In this document: positions 12,401 through 25,088 of the stretch, one piece after another
How the letters are laid out: the number at the start of each line of letters is the position of its first letter
Position numbering within the stretch: the stretch's first letter is position 1
Assembly (NCBI GenBank): GCA_005784505.1
Contig: VCAZ01000006.1
Span: 11,602,724-11,666,723, forward strand
Source: Bagarius yarrelli
Taxonomy: Eukaryota > Chordata > Actinopteri > Siluriformes > Sisoridae
Reading direction: 5' to 3'
Length of the DNA stretch: 64,000 nucleotides
Made by a program: the position numbers and the translations under genes
Notes under the pieces: model-generated
Told to the model about the DNA's origin: nothing
The model's input: only the letters and a program-made list of their open reading frames with translations
The model's database searches: none

Positions 12401-15400
12401 AACATTGGTCAGAGAAGTATTTGTCCAAATGCAATAAACTTTTTTAACATTATTGTTTGTACATCTGCTTGCTGCTAAAAAGGCACTAACTTTCTTTCTC
12501 TCTCTCCCTCTCTCTCTCTCTCCCTCTCTTTCTCGCCCTCTCTTTCTCTCCCTCTCTTTCTCTCCCTCTCAGGCTTCATGTTATCTGAAGCAAGGAAAGT
12601 TTAAGCAAGCAGAGACTCTTTATAAAGAGATTCTTACACGAGCTCATGAGAGGGAGTTTGGCTCTGTAGATGGTAAGATATGTTATTATAAAGAGTTTTG
12701 GTACTTGTGCAGTTGCCTGCAGTTGCTGAGCATTTATTTGCATGTTTTATGGTTTCTTGTGTTGGAAATATTGTATAAAATACTTTGCATTTCTTGCTGT
12801 GCAGGTGAAAACAAGCCTATCTGGATGCACGCAGAGGAGAGAGAGGAACAGAGTAAAGTGAGGAAAAGTGAACTTTTTCCGCTTACGAATGTAGAAATAT
12901 CCCAGAATATAAGAAAAGTAGCAAATAATTGTTTATATTGTAATATTTCAGGGAAAGCAGAAAGATGGCTCCCCGACTGTAGAGTATGGTAGCTGGTATA
13001 AAGCCTGCAAAGTGGACAGGTCAGAATTTTTATTCTTAATTTTTGTTTCTTTTAAGGCAGCTTGTTGACTAACCCTTGGAACATGTCCCTACATCCAAAC
13101 AATCTATATCTCCAACATACAAGATCCAACAAAGGGTGGTCACACCAAATATTGATTTGATGCTAAAATTAAAATAAATAAAACTATTAACACTTCTATT
13201 TTAAAAAAGAATTTTTATTTTACAACATTTTTACACCTGCCTAAACACATTTTTATACCCTCGTCCATCTTCCATTCGTCTTGTAGCCCCACTGTAACAA
13301 CCACACTGAAGAACCTGGGTGCTCTGTACAGGCGACAGGGCAAGTTCGAGGCTGCTGAGACTCTGGAGGAGGCTGCCATGCGCTCCCGAAAAAAGGTTCA
13401 CCATATCGTTTGTGTACTAATGCAATAGGGATTTCTTTGAGAGTTGTCTGTAAAATCTTATTTAAAGGTACATTAGGAGGAATTCACGTATTCACACAAC
13501 GCTTTTTCTTACCACTAAAATTCTCTTAAATTTCTTTTAAAACCTGTTCACAAAGCTGCTTCAACATTTTTTCTAAGGAATAGAGAGACGTTTTAAGCTA
13601 AGAGTAAGGGTGGGGTTGATCTCTTGGTATGGATGATGTAATCATGGTAACTATGCACACAGTAATTGGGTGCATTTCACCTGTGGCCAGGTATCATAAA
13701 GTTGTCAAAAGTGTGATTTTATAGGGTTGTTTCTATTTGTTGGTGAAATGACTGCACCCCTGACAATTTCAACAGTCATAACATCCTCGCGATTATAGCG
13801 ATAGCTTTTTAAAAGCCCATTATTGTAAAACGTTTCCAAATTTTTATGAGGTTTATGAAGCAACATCCATTTTGGGATAGATTCTGACTTGGTCTTAATG
13901 ACACTACTCCTAACATGTCACAGAATTAGAAGCTAATTTAGTGCTAAAACGCTTAGTGAAATACTCCTTGAGCAAAAATGTAGGGGTCCTAAATTTAGAA
14001 CTGACACACCAATTATTTTTTAGATTTTCTCCTAAATGGGCGAATTATGAACTACTGAACTATTTCACCGGTTATAGATCTGGTTAAAGAGAAAAATTTT
14101 CCTAAAGTACAAATAGGATTTACCCTGGCTGATATTGAAATAATATACCTAGTGTGTAAAAGTGTGTACATACCCATGTAACTGTATATATATTCTCCTA
14201 CCTACCTTTCTCAGAGTCTGGATTCCACCCATAAACATCGTATGGCTGAGGTTTTGGGGGATCCAGAGGCTCGGGAGAAGCAGCGTAGCAGGGAGAGTCT
14301 GATCTCTGACACGGTGAAATACGAAAGTGGCCCAGATGGAGGAGAGGAAGTGAGTATGAGCGTTGAATGGAATGGGGTAAGTGCAGCACACACGGCCCAG
14401 CCACACCCACTTATTTACTGAAACACACTGTTCAAGGGATGTGGACAATTCATCACATTATAGTGTTTTATTTAATAGGTCAGTGAATGGAATGGCCAAC
14501 AGTGTATCAAAGTTTGTTAGACTGTTTGGGTTTGTCACAGATTAGATCAGATATATATTTCGATAAAATCGCTATCCATTAAAAAACCAAATGATTTTAT
14601 GGACATGTTAAATTCAAATAAATAATTGCCGTAGATTTTTTTTTTTTAGTATTTGCCAGGCTAGATCTAATACTATTATTTATTCCTTTGTGTGTTCATG
14701 TCTGTTGTATTATTAGTAAAAGCATTATTTTTTACATTTCACGTTCTTAAAGTTGCATTAAGACATTTTAGATAGGTTTACATTAGGAGTCAAGTCTTCA
14801 CTGCAACATACATGTTCAATATATAGTACATATACATATACTTATTTGTGGTCACCTGAGCATCACAAACGTATGTGTTTATTTAGCTACAATAGTATTA
14901 GTGAGATTAGACACTATTGTCTGATAAGCAGATCTGAAATGCAGTCGGCATTTTAGTTTATCTCAAAGGTGTTCAGTGGTGTTAAAGTCAGGGATTTGTG
15001 CCGAACACTCATGTTTTATTAACTTCAATAATAACACCCTATGTCTTGATGAAGCTCAGGGGTTTTGTGCACAGGGGTATTGTCATGCTGGAACAGTGTT
15101 TGAGTCTCTCAATTCCAGTTGAGGAAAACTGTAATGCAACAACATACAAAAGTATTCTAGAAAACTGTATGCATCCAAATTTGTAGCAACAATTTAGAGT
15201 GGAACCACATATGGATCTAATGGTCAGGTGACCACAAACTTTTGGCAATATAGTCTATCTATCTAGTGATCTATCTATTTGTATCCATGTAAACACAGTA
15301 TGTATATTTAAGTGTTATTATTCAGGCTTAACTGAGTAAAATTAGTCCTTTGGCTCTAATATGATACAGTATGAGGTTTGTGTATTTAATCTGTTTGTTT

Positions 15401-18400
15401 GAGCTTCACTAGAATAGTCTTAATTTAACTAATAAGTTCTTCTCCTAATGATCCTTCACTGAGTGCATAGATATCCCTAATTCATTAAAATATTTAGTTT
15501 GGCCCATTAAAATACTAAATTAATAAATAAGGTTTGCTTGCCAAGATAAAGAAGTTAATATAATTAAAATTAGAAAGTCTTATTAATATTTTAAACTTTT
15601 TTACTTCCACTATTCCATTTGTGTTGCTTAATGCAAGACATTCCTATACCACTACAGTCGACATATTAGTGTATAAAATGCCGCACTATTAACTAACTCT
15701 TTTATGTAGAAAGCCTTTAGAAGTAGTTGAATGTCAGGCTGCAGATTCTTAATAGCTGTTTTGACCCTCACACCTCTGCTGTAGTCTCTGCCCTGCTTCT
15801 GTATCAAAGGCGTCCAATCCATCACTCAGCCGTCCAGGCTTTAAACTTCCTGTCCTTTAAACTGGTGTGGACTGGCTAAATTCTGTGCTTATACACTAAT
15901 ACGCTCATTCTCCTTTGCTTAATGTTTTCTTGTAGCAATATCTGTCTTTTCCTGTTTAACATATGATATCTGTCGACAGACTAACAAACTAAAGTGAATG
16001 TGTTTATGAAGAAGAATTTGATCAGCATGTGTGTTTACTAAACCTGCACACATTTACAGGTTCATATTCATGTTGAGGTTACACACAATATGTTGGCATG
16101 GGCTGTGTGTTCTGTACTTCTCTTAAGTGTGAATTTAAGCTCTTATGCTTGTGTGTGTGTGTTTTGTTGGATGTGTGAACAGTGTTCTGATTAAACTATA
16201 ACCTTTCTATTTTCCTTTCACTATTTCATCCTCAGAATAAAACTATTTACTGATGTTTTCATTCACATGTCATTGCTTTCTTTGTGCTGCCTTTTTCTTC
16301 ACTTCACTATGGTTTGTTTTTTTCTTGGTGTTTTTATATGTTCTTATTTCTGTCAGACCAAAAGAGGAGGTACTATATAGTATAGTGACGCTGTAAAGGA
16401 AATCCAAGTGACACTATGATCATATCTCCCAACAATGAGGTTTTAAAATGAGAGAAATCAAACCGTCTTAAAGTTTTTATCTTTTTTTTCATTCCATTCA
16501 CATTCCCCATCCACGAGATGATTTTCTTCTTCTTCTTCTTCTTTTTTAGAATATCTTTAGATATTACAGCTAAGGTTCCGTTTACTGCCACCTGCTTTAC
16601 CTGAGGCTGATGTACCAAACATATCAATTACACCCAGTGTGGATTTTTTATAGAAATAATTAGTATACAAGAGAATTAAAAAAATATATTAAAACAGGAT
16701 AATAGTGGGACAGAACGGTAGAGAATCAGATCCACTTTGAAAAAAGTTTAGTGCTAAATTGTATACATTTTACTTTAGAAAAAGATTCTTTGAATTATTT
16801 ATTCAGTAATTCACACAAAGTTATTATTTTTTCTTTTCACTGATTTGCATTGATTATAATAATTGCTTCCTAAGGCCACTTTATATTTGTGTTCAAGCTT
16901 GTGTGTCCAGTGTTGCACAGCTTATCCGACCGACTAAAGTATTGAAATGGCCGCCTGAACTTAGCCGATTCTCCTCTCTTGTGTCCTGTGTTTGGTCCTT
17001 TTATTCATCACTGTGATCTCCTAAATTTAATCTTTAGTAATGCAACATGTTGTTGTATTTCGGGTTGTGCAGTTTTCTAATCTCTTCCCTTTTCCACTTT
17101 CTTGCTCACCCCACTTCCTCTTTTATTATTTTCTCTCTGCCTGTCTCTTGTGCGGTTGTACAGGTGTAACTCCAGCTGCCTTGTTGTGGTTGTAGAGCTT
17201 ACCTTCTGCATGATGGACACTCGCCTCATATCCCTCTGCACCTTTGCCTTTTTTCCGTCTGCTCTTTTCAACTGGCTCCTTTCTTCATCTTCCTGATCAA
17301 CCTCACATGGGCTCTAGCTGGTTAAAACAGGCCAAAAAGCTTTAACAATGTTGTCTGGGGCCAGTATTGACTTTTTAATAATTTATTTTCTTAACCCTAA
17401 TACCATATCTCTACTAACTGACTGTATATGTTTGTTATTGTGCAGTTTTAACAGCATTGTGGTGCCGCTTGCACTGCTCCTATTTGTCCAGTTGGACCGA
17501 ATTCAGATTTCTGCTCCCTGCCACAGAGCACTTGATTAAAACAGTACTGGTAAACTAATTTAGTCGATAAGGTGATTATGCATGTTTATAATAATATGCA
17601 GTGTATATATAATAATAATCTAAACAACACAGACATTCACACAATATATATGATCATCCAAAGCAAGAACTGATGGAAATTTTCTTCACACCACATGGGC
17701 ATAACACATCGCTCAGATTTCGTCTTTTTTAATATTAACTTCCCATATTGACCGTCAGTGTATTTCACTAAACTTTTGTATACTCTTTTGCAAGTCTTAG
17801 TCTTAAATTTAGGTCTGAGGGCTTAATCTGGGATCCGTCATACCAGTGGCAGAAGGCATAGTATTTTTTTTTTTTTTTGTTAGAATATTTTCACGCGACA
17901 CGTGATGAGTCCACGGCTTTCTGTCCTATTCTAATTCATGCCATTTTTACATCTCTGTCTCTAAAAAAAAAAAAAAGATTTTACTGAAGCGCCATGTAGC
18001 ATGGTTATGCAGTAGCATGATTGCGCTTCTTGCTAAGCAAAGAATAATGTATTGCCGATTGTTCACATCTTTTTTAAAAATATTTATTTTCAAGTGTTCA
18101 TTAATATGAAGGTGGTGTCAATGATGTCTGATGCATAAAAAATAAGCAAAGGCTTAGTTAATAGAGGAATAAAATGAAATGAATAAGGACATGTGTTGGG
18201 CTTTGTATGCAGCTCTTTAATTACTTTCCTGCTATCTGATGATGCTGCATCTTGTCTCTTTTAACTCCAATAAACTGACTCTGTGCTTACCACAGTTTTG
18301 CCTGTTTCCTTGTACATACTTCCATATCCATGTGCAAGAACTCACTTTAACTAGTCTGGTAAAATTTGTGTGCGTGTGCGCACGTGTCATTTGTTTAAAG

Positions 18401-21400
18401 GTGGCGGTTTTTGTTTTGTATTAGTGCTCTGTCTTTCTTGACATGTCCTTTTTGTATATCTTTGGCCATTTTCTTTGCATCTCCACACCTTACTCGGCTG
18501 TTTGGATAAGGAGCAGTGCTCAAGACACTCGACAGAGGAGACTGCAGCAGAGCGAAGAGGGGTAAACCAAACAGGATTAGTGCCAGACCTTTAATCAATC
18601 ATTTAAATGTGGCATCAGAGACTAATCAAGAGACTCGATCTTTGGGAATTCATCTGTAGAGTAATCCTCAGAAAATTTGACAATGCAGAACCTCAGATGA
18701 TCTTAAAATACTTCAGTAATTCTGCCAAATGATTTAGTACAAACTGAAATTCTAATAAATCTGCCTGTCTGCTTACAATCTATTTATATTATATTTAATT
18801 AACTGCCTTGGTGTAATGATAAACGCAAATGATATTAATGTTTAAAATCGGCTGTATAAATGAATGCTAATATTGTCATCAGCGTATTGCTAGAATTTCG
18901 AATGAATGTGTAAACAAATGCACAATAACAATGAGAAATTTAGCTCAGTTTGAGAAATGTCGGAATTATGGCTGTATTAAAAATATCACAATATTTGATT
19001 TTTCCACAATAGTGTATTAATATTCATACCACTAGTATTGACACATTTAAACTAATTTACATTTACATTAATATTTAAATAAAACCCTCAGTATGTGTGT
19101 AACAACTCTCTCCTTCGCTCCTGTATTAGGCACTGACATACAGCCTTTTTTGCCGAAGCAAACGGTGAAAAAAAATAAGGAAGCCGCTGGATTTTTAATC
19201 ATTTTTGAAATATTGCAACGTCTCACAATCTATTGTATCGTTGCCCACTTATCCTGATATGTATCAAATTGTGAGGCCCACACCCCTATGCAAAATAGTA
19301 TTTGTTTCAGAAGCAATTTTTCCATGTATGCGTTTTACAGACATGTGCACTGCTTTGTGGTAAATGTAAGTGTGTTTGTGTAACACTGAAGCCTCTCTGT
19401 CTGCAGGACGGCTCGGGCTCATTAAAGCGCAGCGGTTCCTTCAGTAAACTCCGAGCCTCGATTCGCCGTAGCAGTGAGAAACTTGTCCGGAAGCTTAAAG
19501 GAGGCAACTCACGAGAAAACGAACCCAAGAATCCTGGGTAACTATCACTACTACCCCACTTCCCTTTTAGAATATTCCCACCCGACCATCCCAACCTACC
19601 CAGCTACGGACCCGACACTGGGTAGGACCAAACACTGACATTGACTGTAAATAGATTAAGACTCGAAGGATTTTACAAACTCTTATGCAGTTATGTTGGT
19701 ATTGAATGGCGAGGAACAACGAAAGTGAACCAAAATAGTAAAGTGTTGTAAAATATCGGTAGAACAAGATGTAGTGAAAGACAAAAGAAATGAAGCAAAG
19801 GATTTCAGGGAATTAATGAAAGTTTATTAAAAATGTTTTTTATAAAAAAGGAGTTAAGTAAAAAAATAGAGAAAATAATCCTGGAGAGTATTGTACAGAC
19901 GAGTAGAAAACGATAGACATTTTTCCCTTTTATTTAGGTAAAAGCCATGTGTTAAAATGCTACAAAGAACAAATCAAAATATCAGTGGATGTTTGACAGA
20001 ACTAAACTGGGTGACACCGTCTATTCTAAAGCATGTATACAGTAACCTCTCCTGCACTGTCTCCTGCTTTACTAAACACTCATGGGAGGAAAAGATTGAC
20101 TTGCCTAACCTTCATTTATTAAAGATAGGGGAAGATGTGCATTTCACTGCAAAAAAGCTTGCTGGCTCACGGTGGCCTCATGGTGATGCATCTAAACCTC
20201 ACTAACTTCAGATGTCAACCTTTTTACTTTGTAGTGTTCAGATGTTTGTTTATGCATGAGGATTTTCCCTGGTGGACCATAAGTTCACTTAGAGTATAAT
20301 ACAGTATGGTCACCCTGGAAAAATGCCGGTTACTTATTTTTAGTTACTTTTTTGCACATCCTGTTTTAGCATGTTTTGCTAAACCCTCCTTTTTTAATTT
20401 ATTTTAAATAATCATGTTTTTATAGTTTGTCTTTTGGTTCTATTGTTTTTATTTTGTCTGCATGTGTTTTTATATGTAAAGTGCTTCCTGTTATACTGTT
20501 TATTTTAATAAACACTTCCATGCAAATCTGGTGTCTCCAGCATACCTGCTTTACTCCATTTTATCTAACTTTCTTACTCCCTCTTTTTTGTAGTGTTCTT
20601 TGCTTGCCCTGGCTTTTTAATCTTTTTTTCATTCTTTCTCTTTGCCATGCTGTAAATTTCAGTTTGGTTTTCTGTTTGAACTTTTCTTGAGTTCTCCCAC
20701 ACATTTCTTCTTTTGTTGTTTTATCCCTGGTACAGAGCGTTTTTTGTGGTTTTGATTGTGCCTGCCTCCTTCTTAGAAATGTTCTGTCGGTGCCAGTGTA
20801 CCCATGGCTACATTTTTTTTTAATACTGGTTGGGAAGTTTTCCAGCTGGTCTACAGCATTGCTAAGCTAAAGCTCAGCACGATAGGGCTGCACAATATTG
20901 AAAAAAATGACATTGCAATAATTATTTTTTCTGCAATATACAGTAAATTGCAATATGAATAAATTTTACCAGAGGACTTGAATATTTGGAAACTTTCACT
21001 CTATTAATTAATTTAGAAATGAATCCAAAAATCACGTGTTCTTAACTGTGGTGCACTCAAATTTAATCCCCACTTGACTTTACACATCCTGCAGTGTGAC
21101 TACTGCAGATACACTCGTTGCAATGTGGATGCTGAAACGATATATTGTGCAGCCCTACTTTGCAGTGCTTTGAACGTGAATGTGTTTAAAAGAGGTATTA
21201 ACAGTGTTATAACGGTGTAATGGATGCAGAAAAGGGTCATTGGTGTCTTGTGTGTCCACTAACCTTAAGCAAGTAAACATCCATTCATCAACAGTGTCCA
21301 GACCTCCATAACACCATGCGCACAGTTCTGCATGCTTCATTGTGTTCATTTTAGGTAGACATATTGCATCTTGTTGAACGAATTACCCTAACCTGTGTGT

Positions 21401-23591
21401 GACTTGCATTAATATGGTTAACAAACACGCAGCAGTGTCTCACAGTCATACACACTCTTCCCCTACACCCCTCACCTCCGCCCTTTGACCTGACTGACAC
21501 TGTGCTTGCATGTGGCTCTTTTGGAAGCAGCATGAAGAGGGCCAGGTCTCTGGGGGTTCTCAACGTATCGGACAAACCTGTGGGAGAACTTTTTAAAGTA
21601 AGAATCTCTCTCTCTCTGTCACACACATACTTTTGCTCTTACACACATACAAACACTTGGACACATTTTTGTTTATTGTGCATCAAGTACCGATACCTTG
21701 ACCGATACCTCTGTATTCTGCATTCAGCCAGGTCATCCTGGTAAATTAAAAAAAAAATTATTTGTGTCATTTAATAACATGATAGTCAGATACTAACCGT
21801 TCATATCATGTTTTGACTACTAATTTCCACAGTAACCCTGAATAATCTATAGCCGGGACACTAATGACTTGGTAACTTCACAAAGTTCAAACTTATAAAT
21901 TTAACTTTAAAATGCGTTCTGTGTATGAATAAACGATACAGCTAACCCAAAAATTGTACTCAAAAATATTTAGAAATACTTTTGTTGGTGATTTTTTTTT
22001 TTTCCCGCTTGGTAAGTATATTTCTAGTATTTAGCACACTTTTTCTCAGAGTGATTTACAGAGGTCCAAAAAAGTGTCTGTAGAAATACATATACTGACA
22101 CTCATTCAAACTTCAAACACGAAAATGTGTAGTTATATAAAGTGCTCTATACACGGTCACTGTACAAGTCTTCAGTCTTATTTAGAAACAGTTGGAAGTA
22201 ATCAGTGTTATTTGAAAGACATCTGAACTTTGGTTTACTTTGTGCAGCTTCTGAGTATTGCCATTTGTCTAAGACTAGTCTAGTCAAACTGTGTGTGTGT
22301 GTGTGTGTGAGATGCTGCTGTCTCATCCCTGATATAACTCGAACTCGATACCAGATAACATTTGTAGATTTATGATGAAACTGAGGACCTGGCAGAGTAA
22401 GTTGTATTATTATTATTATTATTATTGTGATGCATTGAACTTTAAATGTTCGGAAAACATAAAGGTACATCTGAGGCCAAAGGTTTACACAATTTGTTAC
22501 TATAGAATGTTATTTGCTTTAGGTTCATATTCGTCTAAAAAAATAACAGATACAAATTTGTTTCATCATGTATTTACTCGCAGATAAACACTTAAGGTAG
22601 CCTTTCACATGCTTCTTACAATATTCTGCCAAACTTTTACTGCCCATTTCTCCTGACAAATCTAATGCGACTGGGTCACTGGGTTTTTAAGTAAATTTTT
22701 CAATGTAGTACATATTTTTGGCGTGTGTCAACCTAAAAAACATTCAACCTGTACAGTCCCGTCAGACATGATTCCAAAAAGCTGGCGTTTACATAGACAT
22801 CATTTTATATTGGTCCGTGCTTAGAGGACAGCCTTTCAGGCCCAATACATATTTCCAATAGTAAATGTCCATGATTTAGTATCATAGAACGCAGGGCCGG
22901 CTCTGAGCATGGGCAGAGGTGGGCTCAGCCCACCCAAACGTCTGTCTTGCCCACCAAATCAAAATTATGTAATTGTTTTGTATGATTTGTAATTTGATAA
23001 AAAGCAGTCTGAGGCGGGCTCTGTGTTAATGAGTTAGAAAAGTCCAGTTATTAAACTCTTTGTTTAACATTTTCTTAACCAAACCTAAGCAAGAATAACA
23101 GTACAAAATATATTCCATCATTTAATTAGTTAAATTTTGAAGTTGAATAGTTGAAGTATTTATATCCTCAATTTCACCCTGAAACATTGCCCATCTGGGA
23201 TGTCTGTCTGCCCACCCTTCTATGGTTGGCCATAACCGTGCCTGATAGTACAGAAAGCTATATTTTGAATAGAAGCCTTTATTTCTTACAACCCTTTAAT
23301 ACCAACTTTTTGTGTTGTATTAGGGTTCAACTTTTTTATGCCTGTAAACCTAAATGAATTAATGTCTGTAAGATCAATGTGAGAATAAATACCTTTAGTT
23401 GAGCTCTTTTAAATATGTTTAAATATGTATAGTGATGTGTATTGCATGTAATTAAACTTTATACAAATACAAATTACAGCTATATTAGGTTTTACTTATT
23501 TGAACTCCACATGTTCTTTGGACAGGAGCGAAATAATTGTCTGAAGAAGAGTCGGGATCTGAGTGCCAGTCACACTGACCTAGTACATTGA
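6470..23591 (+). CDS. klc1: Kinesin light chain 1
   Basis: KLC1 is the cargo-binding light chain of kinesin-1 in the cytoplasm. I read 16 coding exons: 6470-6745, 6839-6904, 7046-7210, 7299-7377, 9127-9352, 9689-9776, 10229-10330, 11069-11242, 12573-12672, 12805-12857, 12952-13019, 13287-13395, 14215-14376, 19407-19537, 21531-21597 and 23526-23591 (TGA). They total 1932 nt, or 643 aa, with every junction in frame. The N-terminal heptad coiled coil (about 80-165) binds the heavy chain. An autoinhibitory LFP-acidic motif sits at 184-186 (LDDLFPDDQ). Six TPR units cover about 215-502. The C-tail (SLKRSGSFSKLRASIRRSS, then ERNNC...SASHTDL) matches a long KLC1 isoform. KLC1 rather than KLC4 is indicated by MNQLKKYDQD, EYYYQRALKIYQTKLGPDD and the tail. 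The start MREEMSSVV aligns with mammalian MYDNMSTMV. Teleosts often keep two klc1 copies, and I cannot say a or b. Confidence 0.95.
7491..8350. mobile_element. Decayed nonautonomous DNA-transposon repeat in klc1 intron
   Basis: The left edge CAGTGTTGGGGAGGAACTAG near 7491, followed by alternating GTTAC/GTAAC blocks, is a dispersed fish repeat motif that I recognise from other teleost sequence. The body up to about 8350 fits the same element, but I did not find a clear right terminus. The superfamily is uncertain. Confidence 0.45.
11925..12300. mobile_element. Tc1-like transposon remnant in klc1 intron
   Basis: The terminal-type sequence TACAGTGAGAGTGAAATATT at about 11931 and CCCCTGCTGATTTTGTATG near 11955 match the ends of a widespread fish Tc1 family. 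The stretch 12080-12265 corresponds to reverse-strand transposase sequence: on the minus strand it reads EEWDKFPSEMCAILVANYKK, a degenerate Tc1 transposase segment. The element is heavily deleted and carries no intact transposase. Confidence 0.65.
12488..12570 (+). repeat. (CT)n tract fused to the klc1 3' splice site
   Basis: About 80 bases of almost pure pyrimidine (TCTC, CCCTCTCTTTCTC units) run straight into the AG at 12571-12572, which is the acceptor of the klc1 exon at 12573-12672. A microsatellite therefore serves as the polypyrimidine tract. Confidence 0.85.
13396..14214 (+). other. klc1 intron, nothing recognised
   Basis: An intron of about 0.8 kb between the last TPR exon and the first C-tail exon. 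I see no repeat family or coding signal that I can support. Confidence 0.4.
14820..15252 (-). mobile_element. Decayed Tc1/mariner-like element, copy 1
   Basis: The right end, ACTTTTGGCAATATA at about 15238-15252, equals one TIR of the element at 27992-28473. The left end near 14847-14865 has the matching but diverged inverted sequence (TTTGTGGTCACCTGAGCAT against TTTGTGGTCACCTGACCAT on the other strand). Internal segments such as ACAATAGTATTAGTGAGAT at about 14889 also occur, reverse-complemented, near 28321-28339. The two copies therefore belong to one family in opposite orientation. This copy lies in klc1 intron 14. Confidence 0.75.
15253..19406 (+). other. Remainder of klc1 intron 14
   Basis: A long intron (14377-19406 in all) before the alternatively used C-tail exons. 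It is AT-rich with homopolymer runs. A degenerate repeat lies near 18960-19295 (ATATCACAATATTTGATTTTT near the left, TTGTGAGGCCCACACCCCTA near the right), which looks like an old hAT-type element. I did not find the short alternative terminal exon known from mammalian KLC1. Confidence 0.4.
20883..21157. mobile_element. hAT-like MITE with 16-bp perfect TIRs
   Basis: TAGGGCTGCACAATAT at 20883-20898 is the exact reverse complement of ATATTGTGCAGCCCTA at 21142-21157. The 275-bp body has CAATA-rich internal sequence and no ORF. The TAGGGCTGCAC terminus is typical of hAT-type MITEs in fish. I could not see a clean 8-bp target duplication. It lies in the klc1 intron between 19538 and 21530. Confidence 0.85.
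21598..23525 (+). other. Last klc1 intron
   Basis: AT-rich intron with a (TG)n at about 22290-22310 and a (TAT)n at about 22404-22427. The stretch 22892-23240 holds GCAGGGCCGGCTCTGAGCAT followed by CTCAGCCCACCCAAA and TTGCCCACCAA. These motifs recur at 26772-26803 and mark a dispersed element. Confidence 0.5.
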
Positions 23592-23902
23592 AGTTTTGCA
23601 GAGCACATGCTGATGAAGTCGAAAGGATTCGGTAAAGGGGCGTGGCCTGGAAAAACCTCTTATACACTTCTCTCAACCGCCACTTTCTTTTTTTTTTTTT
23701 TTTTGAATCCCAGAAACACCTTTACAGACACTTATCTTTACCTGCCTTTACTTTTCAGATTGACGTAAGCAAATGTAACGTGTAATTTCTTTCAGCAACA
23801 CTAGGATCCTAACGAGCAACTGCATCTAATTATCATGCTTTCTTAACAAGCTCCCAGACCGGAGAAGCTTGACCTGTAAACCGGCAGGTAAAATAAAATA
23901 AA
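23592..23902 (+). other. klc1: klc1 3' UTR with candidate poly(A) signals
   Basis: Noncoding sequence follows the klc1 stop. Two overlapping AATAAA hexamers at 23892-23897 and 23897-23902 are the nearest candidates for polyadenylation. Longer 3' UTR forms are possible. Confidence 0.4.
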
Positions 23903-25088
23903 ACTTGGCACATTATTCAGGCTCAGGTTAGGGATTCACACATTCATTGCACTTTTGACCCGATAATTAATGTTTGTGTGTTTGTAATTTGTGATTTTGT
24001 TTTTTTCCTCTTTGTGTAATGTGTGTTAAGTATAAAGTGATGTGTGTAAAAACATTAGGTCACATTGATAAATTTGTCCTGCTTTTTCCAAACTTTTTTG
24101 TGGCAAGATATGAACCCCACCTGTTTTATGGTATCTGTTTACATACTGTAAGGTTGACTATGGAATGAACTTTTTTTGGTTTTTATTTTTCTTGCCTACC
24201 AACAAAGCCTTGAATGGGCTTCATACCAGATGTTTTTTTTTCCTATTAACTATCCATCATTTTTGTGCATTATGTAGATAAAAAGTTTTAAAAAGTACCA
24301 GGGAAAACTATTTTTCCACAGAGAAAAGGATAGCAGCCTTCTCTTACTGCTGAGTTTGTTGGTTTTTTTATTTTATTTTAGAATATAAAGTTATACAGAC
24401 TGATGTAATTGACAGATTTGCTAATATTTAACCTGTGACTATCGGCTCATATATCTGAAAGAGATGTTTTGACATTAATTGTTAAGCTGTGTATCGCCTC
24501 TTTAAATCAACTCTGCCCAAAGGAGAACTGAAATCTAATCTCTAATTGGTATCAGAGATAGTTTACCCATAAGTAAATTATTTACCCTGTATAATTTAAT
24601 AATGTGTTTTTAACCAAAGTTTTCAGCCATTTTTAAGAAATAAAATTATACCACTTAATACAAGGTTCAACTCTGCAAACACGGTGAGGAACATGAATAA
24701 AGTTCATGCAGGTTGTAAAACACGGGATGCATGTTCTCCGCGTTGGGCTGCTTTTCTGCATTCTGACAAAGTGCAATATTGTAGCTGCTTTGTGTTTGTT
24801 TGTTCTGTCTGACTTTCGACTATTTGACATTAGACTGACAAAAGCTGCTTCGTTTGTTGTTTTGGGTAATAAATTTGTAAACGTCTTTATTATTGTATAA
24901 CCTTTGATATAAATGTTGTTCTAAGTTCTAGATGTGATGCTTTTCCATTTGCAGGGTTGCTGGTACAGTAAAAATATACATGGTGAAGTCAAACAGATTG
25001 CAAAATTTTGCATGGCACATAGCATCAAAAACATTATATTCTATGTCAAGCAGATATATATTTTTTTTAATGTAACATTATTATTAAA

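Noticed and set aside
16373..16627. 84-aa minus-strand open frame in klc1 intron 14
   Set aside because: Its poly-Lys run comes from a (TTC)n/(T)n tract; no conserved domain is seen.
22147..22470. 107-aa minus-strand open frame
   Set aside because: Low-complexity runs (III..., THTHTH) come from (TAT)n and (TG)n microsatellites; no domain is seen and it lies in a klc1 intron.
6470..23591. Identification of the kinesin light chain as klc4
   Set aside because: The conserved coiled-coil and TPR core is shared by all paralogues, but the MNQLKKYD segment, the EYYYQRAL repeat and the C-tail fit KLC1 better.
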